Below, in pieces: positions 24,701 through 31,567 of a stretch of 64,000 bases of DNA; within the stretch, counting starts at the first letter, position 1; each line of letters begins with the position of its first letter. This DNA comes from Chrysopilus asiliformis (lineage: Eukaryota > Arthropoda > Insecta > Diptera > Rhagionidae). The DNA is taken from contig OZ035960.1 in the NCBI GenBank assembly GCA_964034945.1, positions 14,511,903 to 14,575,902 of the forward strand, written 5' to 3'. The position numbers and the translations under genes were made by a program. The notes beneath the pieces were generated by a model, which saw only the letters and a program-made list of their open reading frames with translations, made no database searches and had not been told where the DNA came from.

Positions 24701-24789
24701 AATTAAATCCCGAAATGTACAATTACAGAATTTTAAGAGGCCGGACAACTGATATTATTCGCGGCACACCATGCGAATGTGAGGCATAG
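3569..24789 (+). CDS. yellow-c: Yellow / major royal jelly family secreted protein, four coding exons (yellow-c-like)
   Basis: Joining 3569-3777, 19432-19571, 23756-24018 and 24106-24789 gives 1296 nt, an uninterrupted 431-residue protein plus stop. Residues 1-16 form a hydrophobic signal peptide (MKSLVILGVLIVCSYA) before the mature start TKLEEKF. Next comes the Yellow N-terminal pattern FAWKEMTFAWPS, then NNLPLGLEVWKNKLFVTVPR-W, and a central MRJP domain from about residue 120 to 410 with RLWVMDTG at 151-158, NFQWTDGVFGMAVG and a late ENGYLWVLSDRMP block. Two N-glycosylation sequons (N135-S-T and NET in exon 4) fit secretion. The length is normal for the family. Yellow proteins are secreted and influence pigmentation and cuticle; most have no proven enzymatic activity. 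The paralogue call rests on my recollection of yellow-c (VAASLNY, MDTGLADILGNP, FFHFDPL, ETHVTSPAAYYDF); yellow-f is the main alternative. Family assignment is very secure, paralogue moderately so. Confidence 0.93.
4289..5038. repeat. 40-bp inverted repeat bounding about 750 bp
   Basis: 4289-4328 (core CCAGCATATGTGGATACC) recurs inverted at 4999-5038 with one mismatch. Both arms are near T-rich runs. The pair could be the terminal repeats of a decayed element or a hairpin-forming duplication. No coding potential between them. Direct repeats of TAGGCTTTCCCG at about 4888-4918 lie inside. Confidence 0.7.
5103..5346. mobile_element. piggyBac-like MITE, CACTAGATTGCCC family
   Basis: TTAA at both ends (5103-5106, 5343-5346) with inverted termini TTAACACTAGATTGCCCAAG and CTTGGGCAATCTAGTGTTAA. 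Each end is followed by the dyad AGTCAAAATGACT. 244 bp and non-coding. TTAA target duplication is the piggyBac hallmark. Confidence 0.85.
5599..5817. mobile_element. piggyBac-like MITE, CACGTTCGTGACATCG family
   Basis: TTAA at 5599-5602 and 5814-5817. Inverted inner arms carry CATCGTGTACCAC and GTGGTACACGATG. ACCACCGATGT is repeated three times in tandem (about 5690-5716). Related in architecture to the element at 22587-23005, with TTAACACGTT termini and CCACCGGTGG-type dyads. Non-coding. Confidence 0.75.
5818..7852. other. Intronic DNA with degenerate interspersed-repeat fragments
   Basis: 5870-5910 repeats 5550-5585 (GAAATCGGTTTAATGGATCA), so the MITE at 5599 lies within a duplicated sequence. 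7230-7570 resembles, in reverse, the module also seen at 27070-27560 and 29740-30150 (cgttttcgag, gattttacataa, a variable C/G-rich run). No gene seen. Confidence 0.5.
7853..8583 (+). mobile_element. Non-autonomous hAT element with 8-bp target duplication
   Basis: Termini CAGTGTTGTTCC and GGCACAATACTG are imperfect inverted repeats of hAT type. The 8-bp direct duplication GTGGGAAG flanks it exactly (7845-7852 and 8584-8591). Both ends are packed with the subterminal word GTCTACGCGTAGAC and variants, likely transposase binding sites. 731 bp, and it encloses a short BED-like reading frame. Confidence 0.92.
8252..8419 (+). pseudogene. Truncated BED-type zinc finger of a hAT transposase
   Basis: ATG at 8252 gives a 55-residue frame with C25-x2-C28-x14-H43 in the context YSAFCLQCKNFLVNTG and RLRRHLAIAS. 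This is the start of a BED finger, the DNA-binding N-terminus of hAT transposases. The second histidine expected six residues later is missing and the frame stops soon after; no DDE domain follows. AATAAA about 14 nt after the stop could act as a poly(A) signal. The C-x2-C-x14-H spacing equals that in the hAT frame at 10745. Confidence 0.6.
9017..9288 (+). mobile_element. 272-bp CACTCAG MITE, copy 1
   Basis: Termini CACTCAGAAAAATG and CATTTTTCTGAGTG, flanked by TA (9015-9016, 9289-9290). The inner half carries a long hairpin: GGTTAACTCTGACC and GGTCAGAGTTAACC around TTACAG/CTGTAA. Three other copies of exactly 272 bp occur in the window, nearly identical, implying recent activity. The ends are CACTA-like with a 2-bp duplication, compatible with the CMC (CACTA/Mirage/Chapaev) superfamily; that assignment is inference. 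Confidence 0.9.
10441..11580 (+). mobile_element. hAT element, internally deleted, 8-bp target duplication
   Basis: Inverted ends CAGGGCCCGG and CCGGGCCCTA; the 8-bp duplication GTGATGAC flanks it (10433-10440, 11581-11588). Subterminal regions are dense in AAGGCA / TGCCTTTTT words in both orientations. At 1140 bp it is far shorter than an autonomous hAT and keeps only the transposase N-terminus. Confidence 0.93.
10745..11050 (+). pseudogene. BED zinc-finger N-terminus of hAT transposase (CGGBP1/ZBED-like)
   Basis: A 101-codon frame starting ATGCCAAAAATC. It has a CCHH finger C33-x2-C36-x14-H51-x5-H57 (SLLFCKMCEKVVNHSKKYF, TQHIKIAIHKN), the BED pattern of hAT transposases and of domesticated relatives such as CGGBP1. 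After about residue 60 it continues as basic, low-complexity sequence and stops; the RNase-H-like catalytic domain and dimerisation domain are absent. Most likely a relic of internal deletion. A small DNA-binding protein acting on element ends is conceivable but unproven. Confidence 0.65.
12314..14451. other. Intronic DNA, nothing recognised
   Basis: AT-rich, with only short chance open frames. At 14180-14260 there is a single pogo-like end (CAGTGGAACCTCGATATAAT) without a partner end. At about 14420-14451 a piece of the dispersed 122-bp repeat family (ATTCGAAACGGAAGGTCC) abuts the Helentron-like element. Confidence 0.45.
14551..14822 (+). mobile_element. 272-bp CACTCAG MITE, copy 2 (inside Helentron-like copy A)
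   Basis: Same length and near-identical sequence to the copy at 9017. The 2-bp duplication is CA (14549-14550, 14823-14824), proven by comparison with the empty site ACACCAGTGTG in the copy at 31568. Confidence 0.92.
15267..18158 (-). CDS. LINE ORF2: apurinic-type endonuclease plus reverse transcriptase
   Basis: 963 codons, no frameshift or stop. The N-terminal endonuclease (about 12-245) has YQNVNGLRTK with N20/N22, TETW with E47, GDFN at 157-160, LDLIF at 210 and PDH at 235-237: the catalytic set of EEP-type LINE endonucleases that nick target DNA. The reverse transcriptase (about 480-740) shows NYRPIAKL, HGFIKGRSTTTNL, DFSKAFD (aspartate near residue 602), SSGVPQGSHLGPLLFILFIN and FADD near 690-693, so the catalytic aspartates are intact. 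The C-terminal thumb-like region has LGVLLDTKLDF and CVVWMPDY. No RNase H domain recognised. Members prime cDNA at the nicked target. Assigned to the jockey/CR1 group by motif style; the exact clade is uncertain. Confidence 0.93.
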   Translation of the reverse strand: MEKSSAFTSNDRALSIYYQNVNGLRTKTNELFFNAQASIYEIICFTETWLHDGIYDAELFGNEFSVFRRDRHRGVLNSTVGGGVAIAVRSDIKCTEVKLPVEDLEMLCLRISSSKIFYLIVVYIVPNSPLATYEKFLMASEHIANSCSPDDEIIILGDFNLPHLSWTPSDDGEFCVCNPKNGPESQLIDGMLAGGFMQMNSITNHRNRILDLIFITNHWDATVNRCENLLLKEVPDHPAIVVSLNSNFVNSQNSDCDNFPYIHNFKNTDYSIVNEHLSKIDWTKLIYNEPDVNSAIDKFYTVLFEIIKKYVPVVKRKRLLTAPCWYDSKIRDLRNQRNLAWHKFNQSNNHNDYLIYSNLRKLFHSYSKYLYVSYIERMKSEIRDNPNRFWNFISSKRKSNQPVSVLTYNDSSSDSPTVISNMFCDFFGKSFTDSFCDIDFNYFNYLTGTSSTTINSLRITSNDISVALSNLDEDFSITPDGIPAGFLTNCVLSLIDPLEYLFNLSLSSGVFPLRWKYFFIIPIHKKGSKSNIENYRPIAKLAPIPKIFEAIVCNQITFQCKSLLSDKQHGFIKGRSTTTNLVEFVNFCINAMESGYQVDCIYTDFSKAFDKLPHKVLLFKLRKLGFSKTICAWLASYLDQRSFSVLFSKAFSRSVTASSGVPQGSHLGPLLFILFINDLFLVIEFIHLLRFADDLKFYMTIRNLQDCHLLQQQLAILNEWCLKNGLVINTSKCSVMTFSRKKNVENFNYILNESSLGRSNVVSDLGVLLDTKLDFNLHIKDVVSRANSMLGFVKRWSRELTDPFVLKALYCAFVRPILEYACVVWMPDYKIHISRLEAVQKRFIRFALRYLPWDNCLLLPPYEQRLQLVNLPQLSKRREVYAVTFIADLLVGNIASPNLLEKLNIHGNLRTRTKNYLIYNGFHRTNYGRSEPISSMSIIFNEYYDFFDFNLTKSCIKKRIYKN
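18116..18565 (-). pseudogene. LINE ORF1 C-terminal fragment
   Basis: The frame is open from the truncation point at 18565 down to a stop at 18116 (149 residues) and overlaps ORF2 by 43 nt in another frame. It contains LLDCRDVTDTADLYNSHQA near the start and SFKLKVPEHCFDILLNPSVW, a block resembling the C-terminus of ORF1 proteins in CR1/jockey-group elements, followed by a basic tail (KPHQRRNFWRNHR). ORF1 products bind element RNA. The start codon and N-terminal region are lost. Confidence 0.75.
18659..19431. other. Intronic repeat debris before exon 2
   Basis: 18745-18790 is a piece of the dispersed 122-bp family (GATTCGAAACTGAAGTTCCT, AAGGATAACG). 18825-18850 has a GTCTGTCC run, 18915-18990 is a CCTCTCTCCTCCCTATCTCCA pyrimidine tract, and 19020-19160 matches the module gattttacataa...catcaaaatc...atcggac. 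It looks like an old Helentron-type copy. No gene. Confidence 0.5.
19432..19571 (+). CDS. yellow-c: yellow-c-like exon 2
   Basis: The acceptor TTAATTTCCAG ends at 19431. The first base completes the split arginine codon, and TGG AAG GGT GGT GTT continues the conserved PR-WKGGVAASLNYVQLP block. The exon ends after one base of a glycine codon before a GTGGGT donor (19572), a weaker match to consensus than the other donors. Confidence 0.88.
19960..20340 (+). repeat. Second interspersed repeat family, copy 1
   Basis: Begins GGGAAAGTATTGTATTCATG, then GGGGGCAGATAGAAACTT, a CTATCTGTTTTA tract, TACGTATCTTGAATAGCTCG and AAGTAACGGCAGTTAT. The same order recurs at 56845-57290 and, inverted, through 22440-22586 and 23006-23215 (split by a MITE). 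The layout, with a short CTGT-rich tract after the 5' module, resembles the Helentron-like family. Confidence 0.65.
20515..20665. repeat. MITE of the CATAAAATACGTCAC family
   Basis: CATAAAATACGTCACAC near one end and CCGTGACGTATTTAAGAAC near the other, inverted. The inner part has GGGGGAAAGGGG. The same ends recur near 35245, 36545, 38870, 40360-40500, 51130, 59050-59200 and 62570-62690. Confidence 0.6.
21711..21814. mobile_element. Short palindromic MITE, AAGCCGGCCATACAT ends
   Basis: TAAGCCGGCCATACATTTTT and, inverted, ATGTATGGCCGGCTTTAGG enclose about 70 bp. Flanking sequence has TTTAGGT on both sides. No coding content. Confidence 0.65.
21842..21927 (+). repeat. Perfect tandem duplication of a ~43-bp unit
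   Basis: TCATTCTAAGATTGAGATTG...AATAATGCAAG is present twice back to back with no visible difference, so it is a recent slippage or unequal-exchange event in intron 2. Confidence 0.8.
22033..22440 (+). repeat. Three degenerate ~150-bp tandem repeats
   Basis: The sequence GAGAACCGTTARAGATACGT, then AATGTGGAAAATTT, then TTGGTTATATNNATTTTTT recurs about 22040, 22187 and 22327. A related reversed copy lies at 58600-58760. Together with CTTTCCTCTGCAAT (21975; reversed at 20490 and 58750) this defines a dispersed element with a tandem core. Confidence 0.65.
22587..23005. mobile_element. piggyBac-like MITE, CACGTTGAGCGCC family
   Basis: TTAA at 22587-22590 and 23002-23005. The ends are TTAACACGTTGAGCGCC and GGCGCTCAACGAGTTAA. 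Several CCACCGGTGG-type dyads inside (near 22610, 22656, 22700, 22738, 22975). It interrupts a copy of the second interspersed repeat family. CACGCG(A/T)(G/T)CT repeats near 22900-22950. Non-coding. Confidence 0.88.
23756..24018 (+). CDS. yellow-c: yellow-c-like exon 3 (start of MRJP core)
   Basis: The acceptor TGTACTTCAG ends at 23755. GA completes the split glycine and the frame continues GRTDAKRPVHVG. It carries DNSTIISTFRIRADECDRL and WVMDTGLADILGNP, the Yellow/MRJP core. It ends in phase 0 at GTC before a GTAAGT donor at 24019. Confidence 0.9.
24106..24789 (+). CDS. yellow-c: yellow-c-like exon 4 (C-terminal MRJP region, stop)
   Basis: The acceptor TTTTCAG ends at 24105 after an 87-bp intron. 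The exon codes 227 residues from IVDTSKDNCDNAFAYIPDL to CECEA and the TAG at 24787-24789. It contains the conserved SWRVKHNFFHFDPL, VNFQWTDGVFGMAVG, VGCW and PNDLKVDENGYLWVLSDRMP segments. Codon use is clearly more GC-rich at third positions than flanking DNA, as expected for a functional exon. Confidence 0.93.
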   Translation: MVDTSKDNCDNAFAYIPDLGAYGVVVYSFKDNKSWRVKHNFFHFDPLNGNYNIAGVNFQWTDGVFGMAVGSQKNDGTRDVFFHALSSTREFVVSNRVLQNETHVTSPAAYYDFKLVGDRGQNGQSSAEVYDKETGSIFYTQVNKDAVGCWNTDKPYNPDSQGLVDSDSDALVFPNDLKVDENGYLWVLSDRMPTFIYSQLNPEMYNYRILRGRTTDIIRGTPCECEA

Positions 24790-24948
24790 TTAAACCCAAA
24801 TATTTGGAGGTCATTATTTGATAGTAGATTTAAGGTTTTCTCTAAATAACATTTTCGAAATTTCAAGAGAATTTTTATAATTCATATTTTCTGCAATTTT
24901 TTTTTTGTGATTACGAGATTGTTAATTTTAAGCGGCAATATTTGTTCA

Positions 24949-24969
24949 AATAAAATTTAGTTTAATAAA
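24949..24969 (+). terminator. Polyadenylation signals of the yellow-c-like gene
   Basis: AATAAA occurs at 24949-24954 and again at 24964-24969, 160-180 nt after the stop. They imply a short 3' UTR of roughly 190 nt ending before the palindrome at 25141. Confidence 0.65.
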
Positions 24970-25140
24970 AAAAAACCCATGTTTTTTTTATGAGATAGGT
25001 GGGTGAGAAAGTCATAATTAAATAATTTTTGGTAGCAATCAAGATGCCACGAAGTTGCCATAGGTTTGCCTTTCGTTTTACCAATTTCTAGAATTGTTAC
25101 ACTGTATTTTTGAGTTCAGAAAAATTTCGGATTTTTCAAT

Positions 25141-25412
25141 TAAAAAAAAATAAAAAAAAATTTTTTAAAAAAAGCTTTTATTAAAAAAAATGCACTAAAA
25201 AGAAAAAAATAATTTTCTGGACGCTGTGTATCACAAATATAAAAGCTTTTAAAAAGCGAGATAAATGTTTATTTTATTGTTTTATGCTTTATCTCGCTTT
25301 TTAAAAGCTTTTATATTTGTGATACACAGCGTCCAGAAAATTATTTTTTTCTTTTTAGTGCATTTTTTTTAATAAAAGCTTTTTTTAAAAAATTTTTTTT
25401 TATTTTTTTTTA
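25141..25412. repeat. Perfect palindrome: 125-bp arms, 22-bp loop
   Basis: 25141-25265 and 25288-25412 are reverse complements over what appears to be their whole length; the loop is 25266-25287. The arms include GGACGCTGTGTATCACAAAT and AAAAGCTTTTAAAAAGCGAG. The AAAAGCTTTTA word also ends the repeat copies at about 26470 and 30712, so this is probably two head-to-head ends of that repeat. A transcript would form a very long stem. Confidence 0.92.
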
Positions 25413-25479
25413 TTTTGTTCTTTTTAGTCTTCGAATATATAGCTTTACATTTGAGATGTCCTTACAGGCTTTTTAACTT

Positions 25480-26325
25480 GAGAATCGTATTCAGCGAACC
25501 CCAAAACCCGCAGAATATATTTTTTCCCGGAACAATTGAGAAAAAGGATAATCACGTTATCCTTACAGGACATTCCGTTATCCTTACAGACTTTTTAATG
25601 ACAGATTCGGATTCAGCGATCCCAAAAACCCCAGAATAGATTTTTTTTCCGGAAAATTTGGAGAAAAGGATAATCACGTTATCCTTACAGGACCTTCCGT
25701 TATCCTTACAGACTTTTTAATGACAGATTCGGATTCAGCGACCCCAAAAACCCCCAGGATAGATTTTTTGCCGGAAAATTTGGAGAAAAGGATAATCACG
25801 TTATCCTTACAGGACCTTCCGTTATCCTTACAGAGTTTTTGATGACAGATTCGGATTCAGCGACCCCAAAAACCCCAGAATAGATTTTTTTCCGGAAAAT
25901 TTGGAGAAAAGGATAATCACGTTATCCTTACAGGACCTTCCGTTATCCTTACAGCCTTTTTAATGACAGATTCGGATTCAGCGACCCCAAAAACCCCCAG
26001 AATAGATTTTTTTCCGGAAAATTTGGAGAAAAGGATAATCACGTTATCCTTACAGGACCTTCCGTTATACTTACAGACTTTTTAATGACAGATTCGGATT
26101 CAGCGACCCCAAAAACCCCCAGGATAGATTTTTTTTCCGGAAAATTTGGAGAAAAGGATAATCACGTTATCCTTACAGGACCTTCCGTTATCCTTACTGA
26201 CTTTTTAATGACAGATTCGGATTCAGCGACGCCAAAAACCCCCAGGATAGATTTTTTTCCGGAAAATTTGGAGAAAAGGATAATCACGTTATCCTTACAG
26301 GACCTTCCGTTATCCTTATAAGGAC
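25480..26325 (+). repeat. Seven-copy 122-bp minisatellite
   Basis: ACAGATTCGGATTCAGCGAC starts at 25601, 25723, 25845, 25966, 26088 and 26211 (periods 122, 122, 121, 122, 123), with a degenerate first copy near 25480. Each unit has a small hairpin GGATAATCACGTTATCC and TACAGGACCTTCCGTTATCC. Open frames in it are by-products. Diverged units also occur at 57355-57510, and fragments at 14420, 18750 and 38650. Confidence 0.92.
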
Positions 26326-26515
26326 GAAGTAGTGAAAATATTGTATTGTCATCGGACTTATATAAGTGTGCAAAATTTCAAGTCAATCGGACAAGTGGAA
26401 GTGGGTCAAAATTGGGTTGCAAGATTTGATCTGACAAACAGACAAACAAACAAGATAGCGAGCTAAATAAAAGCTTTTAATAAAAAGAAGAAGTCTTTAA
26501 CTTCTTCGATTAAAA
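26326..26515 (+). repeat. Repeat tail after the minisatellite
   Basis: TATTGTATTGTCATCGGACT, GTGTGCAAAATTTCAAGTC, GACAAACAGACAAACAAACA and a terminal AAAAGCTTTTA match, in order, the sequence at 30205-30715. Palindrome, minisatellite and this tail may be one element of about 1.37 kb. Confidence 0.55.
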
Positions 26516-26589
26516 AGAAAAAATCTTTAGGGCATGATGCAAACAATGAAAATTTTAGGACTTAATGCCAAATGCCGATTACTCGACGG

Positions 26590-27070
26590 GTAAAATATTG
26601 CTGCGATGGGTTGCTGCAACGTCACAGCAACGTTGCTGCAACATTTAAGCAACCGTTTTTGCCCAGTTTCTTTTGTGACGGTTGCACAGCCACTGTTGCA
26701 AAACTATTTTGTGACGAAATTTGACAAGCGGGAGAGGGTAGGCAGGTCATGTGTAAACTTGGATTCCAATTGTACATCAGAAAACACTGTAAGTATGATT
26801 TTCTAGGTCCAAAGTTGACTATTTATACTTCAGTACCGCTGTTTGTAAATAAATTATAAACGAGTACTATAAAAACAACAACAACTTTCCAGCTAGTCAC
26901 AAAGTTACCAATTCACAACGACTAATTTGTAGCCGGCAACAATGTAACCGATTTGCAACCGGTTTCATTGTGACCGGTCACAAAGGAAACTTCGCATAAG
27001 CAGTTTTGCCACCGTCACTTTGGGACCAGGGTCACATTATAACTTGAGTAACCAATTGTTGCTCGGGTGA
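26590..27070. repeat. GCAAC/GTTGC motif-saturated segment, possible MITE
   Basis: About 480 bp packed with GCAAC, GTTGC, GTAACC and GGTTAC-like words in both orientations, e.g. GTTGCTGCAACGTCACAGC and GCAACCGGTTTCATTG. I could not define clear terminal repeats. The style matches the motif-rich MITEs at 45990 and 61754. Confidence 0.45.
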
Positions 27071-27216
27071 TCGTATGGAATATTTTTATTTCTCTCGAAA
27101 TCATTTCAACACCATAATTTTCGAAAATATTGATCTAGAGACTTGAAATTTCTCACAGTTGCCTGTCTCGTAAACAGCAATATTAGGTTTTTGAACAAGA
27201 AAAATTGGACCATTCT

Positions 27217-27248
<32 letters not shown>

Positions 27249-27600
27249 TACAAATGAAACTGTTTTTTTACGATTTCCTCGAAAACGGTGAGTCGTATTG
27301 AAAAAATCATGAAGGTAAAATGTGTTTAAAATAGGATTTCACATAACTCGTCTATACATCAAAATCCAGTTGCACCACTCCTTCTCGCCTCCAGCATATA
27401 AATTCAATACTTTTTATTCTATTTTCTCGAAAACGGTGCACTATATCGAAAAATTTATACAGATGTGTTTAGAATATGATTTTACATAAGCGTTTTATGC
27501 ATTAAAAATTCAAACGGTCCACTCCTTTCCAGTCCCCAAAAAAAATGGAATTTTTCAAATAAAATTTTTGTCGGTGCTCATATAGAGTATTTAATGATTG
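27071..27600 (+). repeat. Helentron-like relative (module repeat) with a poly-C tract
   Basis: Ordered words: GATCTAGAGACTTGAAATTT, AAAATTGGACCATTCT, an uninterrupted C tract of about 35 bases (about 27210-27244), CGAAAACGGTGAGTCG, then twice GATTTTACATAA...CATCAAAATCCAGTTGCACC. This is the same order as in the Helentron-like copies but diverged. The variable C/G run lies at the same place in each copy. Confidence 0.6.
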
Positions 27601-29420
27601 CCAAATGTAGCTTTTCTTATGTTTAGTACAATTTTTAATATTATTTTTAACGCCATCTGGACACCGATAGCAAAATTTATGTTTTTGGGTTTTTTTAAAG
27701 TTGAAAGCTTTACGCGAAATTCTAAGTTAAGGTGTTTTGATCGTTCTGTGGACTTTGTACGGCTCGGGTTCACATGGCCTCTTTTTAGACCAACAAATCA
27801 GTTTTTCTCGAAAGCTCGCAGAATGAGGTGGCGGTAAATTCAAAATTTTAACAGATTTGTGAATAGGAAGAAAGAAATTGAATGACTGGTATGTACATTT
27901 TATAATGATTTTCGATAGCTATGTTTTATGTTGTTTCAAGTAATAGGAAAATGTCTTTTGTTAAAGAGTGACTGGAAAATTTTCCAAAATTTCACATTTT
28001 CTCATAGTTTGAAAAGAGAATTTACCAATAAAGAAAGTTGAATCCTTGAAAAGAAATTCTTTCACTACACATAAGATTTAGGGGCTACATCAGGGCTACA
28101 CCATAAATTTCGTCATGGTAATTATGCACTCTCCCCGAACTCGTTTTCACGATTTTTTAATACCATCTTCACATTCTCCTTAATATGTGAAATATTGTAT
28201 GGACTTGATTTTGAGTTGTTTTTAAAATATTGTTTTTAAAATATACAAAAGATTAAAGAAATTCGACTTTCGCATGTGAAAAATTTGAAATTCAAAGGTC
28301 TTTTTTATCTCAGCAATTTGAAAATTAATCTAATTATAGTAAACGAAAAAATTTTCTCTCAACCAAATTTCTTTTTGTGGTAAAATTATTAAAACATGAC
28401 ATTAATCGTCACAAAATATTTGAAAATAAAAAAAAACGAGTTTAATCGTTAGTAGAAGAAAATATGAGTTTATTTATGTTTACAAACAAGTGATGGCAAT
28501 CTAAGAGATAAATCTAAACTGAAGATGATTGTATAAACTGCATTTTTAGTTGTAGCGGTTTCATAATTATCTTCAGATATCTATGCTGGAATAAACAGTT
28601 GGAAAATATTATAAATCCAGGCAATAGTCAATTTTTTTGCAGTAATTGTTATTCAAGTGCTTGAAGAGAATCGCGAAGAATTTTAACGGAAGTTCGAGAG
28701 GCATCACTAAGACCAGGTGATTTGTCTTAAGCGCCAACTACATCCGGTTTTTGTTGAATTTTCAAACTTTTTTTTTTGACGAAAATTCAGAGGTGCATGA
28801 CTAACACCAATGAAATGTCTCTCTGACTAATATTCATTTATGTTCATTCGGTGTGAATACAATAAGCCGTAGTTTCCAGGTGAAATCTGCAAGACATTCG
28901 CCTTGAGAAGACATATTTACTGCCTGCATGTCTTGCCTTAGATCTTGATCTCAACCAGAGTCGAGTGATCTCCGATGCGGATTTCGTACACCTCCTACCC
29001 AGCAGGAGATTAAAATTTCTAGTGCCTCCAACTTGCAAAGTTCGCGCTTAGTAGGCCAATAAAGTTGCTTGCTCAAGATTTCTGCTGACTGAATTTCATA
29101 TCGACTTCTTGCTTCTGGCCTCAGCGATTCGCCATTGTTCTGCGATTGATGCTGAAATTTATATCGAAACTCACGAATTTGTTACTGCCACCACAATTCG
29201 CCAGTCTATGTCGCCATCCAATCAACTGGCAAATAAATATGAGGTCTTGAGGTGAAAGGTGTAACATTATGGAATGCAGGTTTTAATACACCTCGATTCT
29301 AAGTTAAAAATCAATTTATTATTTGCACGAAGTAGCATTAATACTTTGATCTTGCATTCTGGAATGAAATTTTTTTAAACATATTCTGAAGAGTCCATCA
29401 CATTTAATTATACTCTATAT
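27601..29420. other. No gene or element recognised
   Basis: AT-rich except 28660-29230, which is more balanced in base composition and carries a plus-strand open stretch around 28900-29055 (DLDLNQSRVISDADFVHLL). It has a stop at each side and no recognisable domain. It could be a retrotransposon or exon remnant; I cannot assign it. Confidence 0.35.
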
Positions 29421-29654
29421 CAGTGGTTTCCAAACTTTATTTTACCACGGCTCCCTTAAAAATATTTGATCATATGGCGCCTCTTTTCCATAGGGTAGTA
29501 TCAGCAGCATAGTAGTTAATATGTACCTATATGTTACGTATTGTATTAGCTGAATGTGCACTTTTTTTTGTCAATACTGGCTAATATTCGCGCCTCCCCT
29601 TAGACTAGTCCACGCCTCCCTAGGGAGGCGCGCCTCCCAGTTTGGAAAACGGCG
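29421..29654. mobile_element. hAT-like MITE (CAGTGGTTTCCAAACT end)
   Basis: The left end CAGTGGTTTCCAAACTTT and the right end CCCAGTTTGGAAAACGGCG are inverted, the right one decayed. 8-bp flanks CTCTATAT (29413-29420) and CTCTATGA (29655-29662) fit an aged hAT target duplication. Internal GCGCCTC / GAGGCGCG dyads. Non-coding. Confidence 0.7.
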
Positions 29655-29739
29655 CTCTATGATATATCATAAAGGTGTATATTCGATTTAGTATACAGTT
29701 TGTAATACATCGAACTAACACCAGAGTATTAGGGATGGC

Positions 29740-30150
29740 AAAAGATTTTGATTTCCGCATGTCCGTCCGTCTGTCTGTCCGTGAGCACTAAAACTTTCGA
29801 AAGGATTGAGCTAGAGGTTTGAAATTTTGAATATTTTCGTTTCTCGTAAATGGCTAGGCTAAGTTCTTGAACCATTCCTTCCCCCCTTCCCCATACAAAA
29901 AAAACCGTTTTTTACGATTTCCTCGAAAACGGTTAGTCCTATTGAAAAATTTATTAAGGTAAAATGTGTCTAGAACAGGATTTTACATAACTCATCTATA
30001 CACCAAAATTCAATCGGACCACTGCTTCCCTCCGTACAATACAAATATAATACTTTTTCCTGTTTCCTCGAAAACTGTGAATCGTATCGAAAAATTTATA
30101 AAGAAGAAATGTGTTTAGAATATAATTTTACATCACCTATCCATACTTTT
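29740..30150 (+). repeat. Helentron-like relative (module repeat)
   Basis: GCATGTCCGTCCGTCTGTC tract, GAGCTAGAGGTTTGAAATTT, a C-rich run, CGATTTCCTCGAAAACGGT, then GATTTTACATAA...CCAAAATTCAATCGGACC twice. Same order as 27071-27600. Confidence 0.6.
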
Positions 30151-30204
30151 TGACGATGAGGATAGCCACGTTCATCCCTAAAGAACTTTCTTTTGTACTT
30201 ATTG

Positions 30205-30715
30205 TAATGTCATCGGAGTTATGTATGTGTGCAAAATTAAATAGCAAGATTTGACTCCGATAGACAGACAGACAAACAAATAGAGAAACAAACAAACAAA
30301 CAGACAAACAAACAGACAAATAAACAGACAAACAAACAGGCAAACAAACAAACAGACATACACACAGACAGACAAACAGACAGACAAACATGCAGACAAA
30401 CATACAGACAAACAAACAGACAGACAAACAGACAGACAAACAGGCAGATAAATTAACAGACAAACGGACAGACAAACAGACAGACAAACAGACAGACAAA
30501 CAGACAGACAAACAGACAGACAAACAGACAGACAAACAGACAGACAAACAGACAGACAAACCGACAAACAAACAAACCGACAAACAAACAAACCGACAAA
30601 CATATAAACAGACAAACATATAAACAGACAAACATATAAACAGACAAACGTATAAACAGACAAACATATAAACAGACAAACAAACAAACAGACAGATATG
30701 AAAGCTAGCTAAGCT
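30205..30715 (+). repeat. GACAGACAAACA microsatellite, about 430 bp
   Basis: 30262-30695 consists of GACA and AACA tetranucleotides in shifting higher-order patterns (GACAGACAAACA in the centre; AACATATAAACAGAC near the right end). It is flanked by words shared with 26326-26515. The long open frames on both strands are artefacts of a tetranucleotide repeat. Confidence 0.95.
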
Positions 30716-31567
30716 TTTAAAAATACTTTTAAAGCCAAAGTTGGCACTACTAATTGATTAAAATCTCAAAAAAATGATCAATTGCTGCAATTGAACTTTT
30801 GAAGATCAAAGGAGAGAAATACTTAACTCTATTTTGATCAAATTATTGTTATATCACACAATCGGTAGTTTGTGCAAATCGATTTTGGTAATTTATAGAA
30901 ACTAGTCATTTTGATTGAAAATTACATAATCACCAAATGAGTAAATTATCATGAACTCTACTCTTCCTAACATTTCCGTATGATTCGGCACGGGTGCATA
31001 AAATGGGCGAAAATAATTTCGATTTTACATCGTGACCACGAATAACGTCGATTTCAACTCATAAGAAAATTTCAAATATTAGAAGATATAAAAGAAATTC
31101 AATTAAAATCTTCTTTGATTGCCAATGTCTTCTGTTAACAGTGAAAAGGAGAAAAAAATCATTAATCCACTAAACGACTTGATGTGGTTTTTCAATATTT
31201 CCTCACTTCTCAAATCGATACGCGGTCAACCAGGCATAAAAATCTAAATCAAAGAATATTAGTTGGACTTGTTGAGAATTGAGAATAAATATAAAATAGA
31301 TAGTTGTATCTATTCAATAACTGGAAGAAACAAACGTGAAAAAATCATTCACGGTTAATTGAGTATCGACTATGAGGCGATATAAAACACTTTGGGTTTG
31401 ATATTCGATGTGACGATCGTTTTATCAACTTCTAACGTTTTTACTCGAATGAAAGATCTGTAAATGCCGCATAATTAAAGGAAAAATATAGGTTGATCTT
31501 CATTAAATTTGTTTATAATAATTAAGATTATTCGTAGTGAGTTTTATGTTGTATAAGCCAGAAACCG
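30716..31567. other. No gene or element recognised
   Basis: AT-rich sequence with many stops in all frames and no inverted termini that I could see. Confidence 0.4.

Noticed and set aside
30137..30687. Long cysteine/valine/leucine-rich frames resembling a repetitive membrane protein
   Set aside because: Pure translation of GACA/AACA tetranucleotides; open on both strands and in several frames.
30262..30695. CRISPR array
   Set aside because: Regularly repeated DNA, but without unique spacers; it is a microsatellite. The same applies to the 19-bp and 122-bp arrays.
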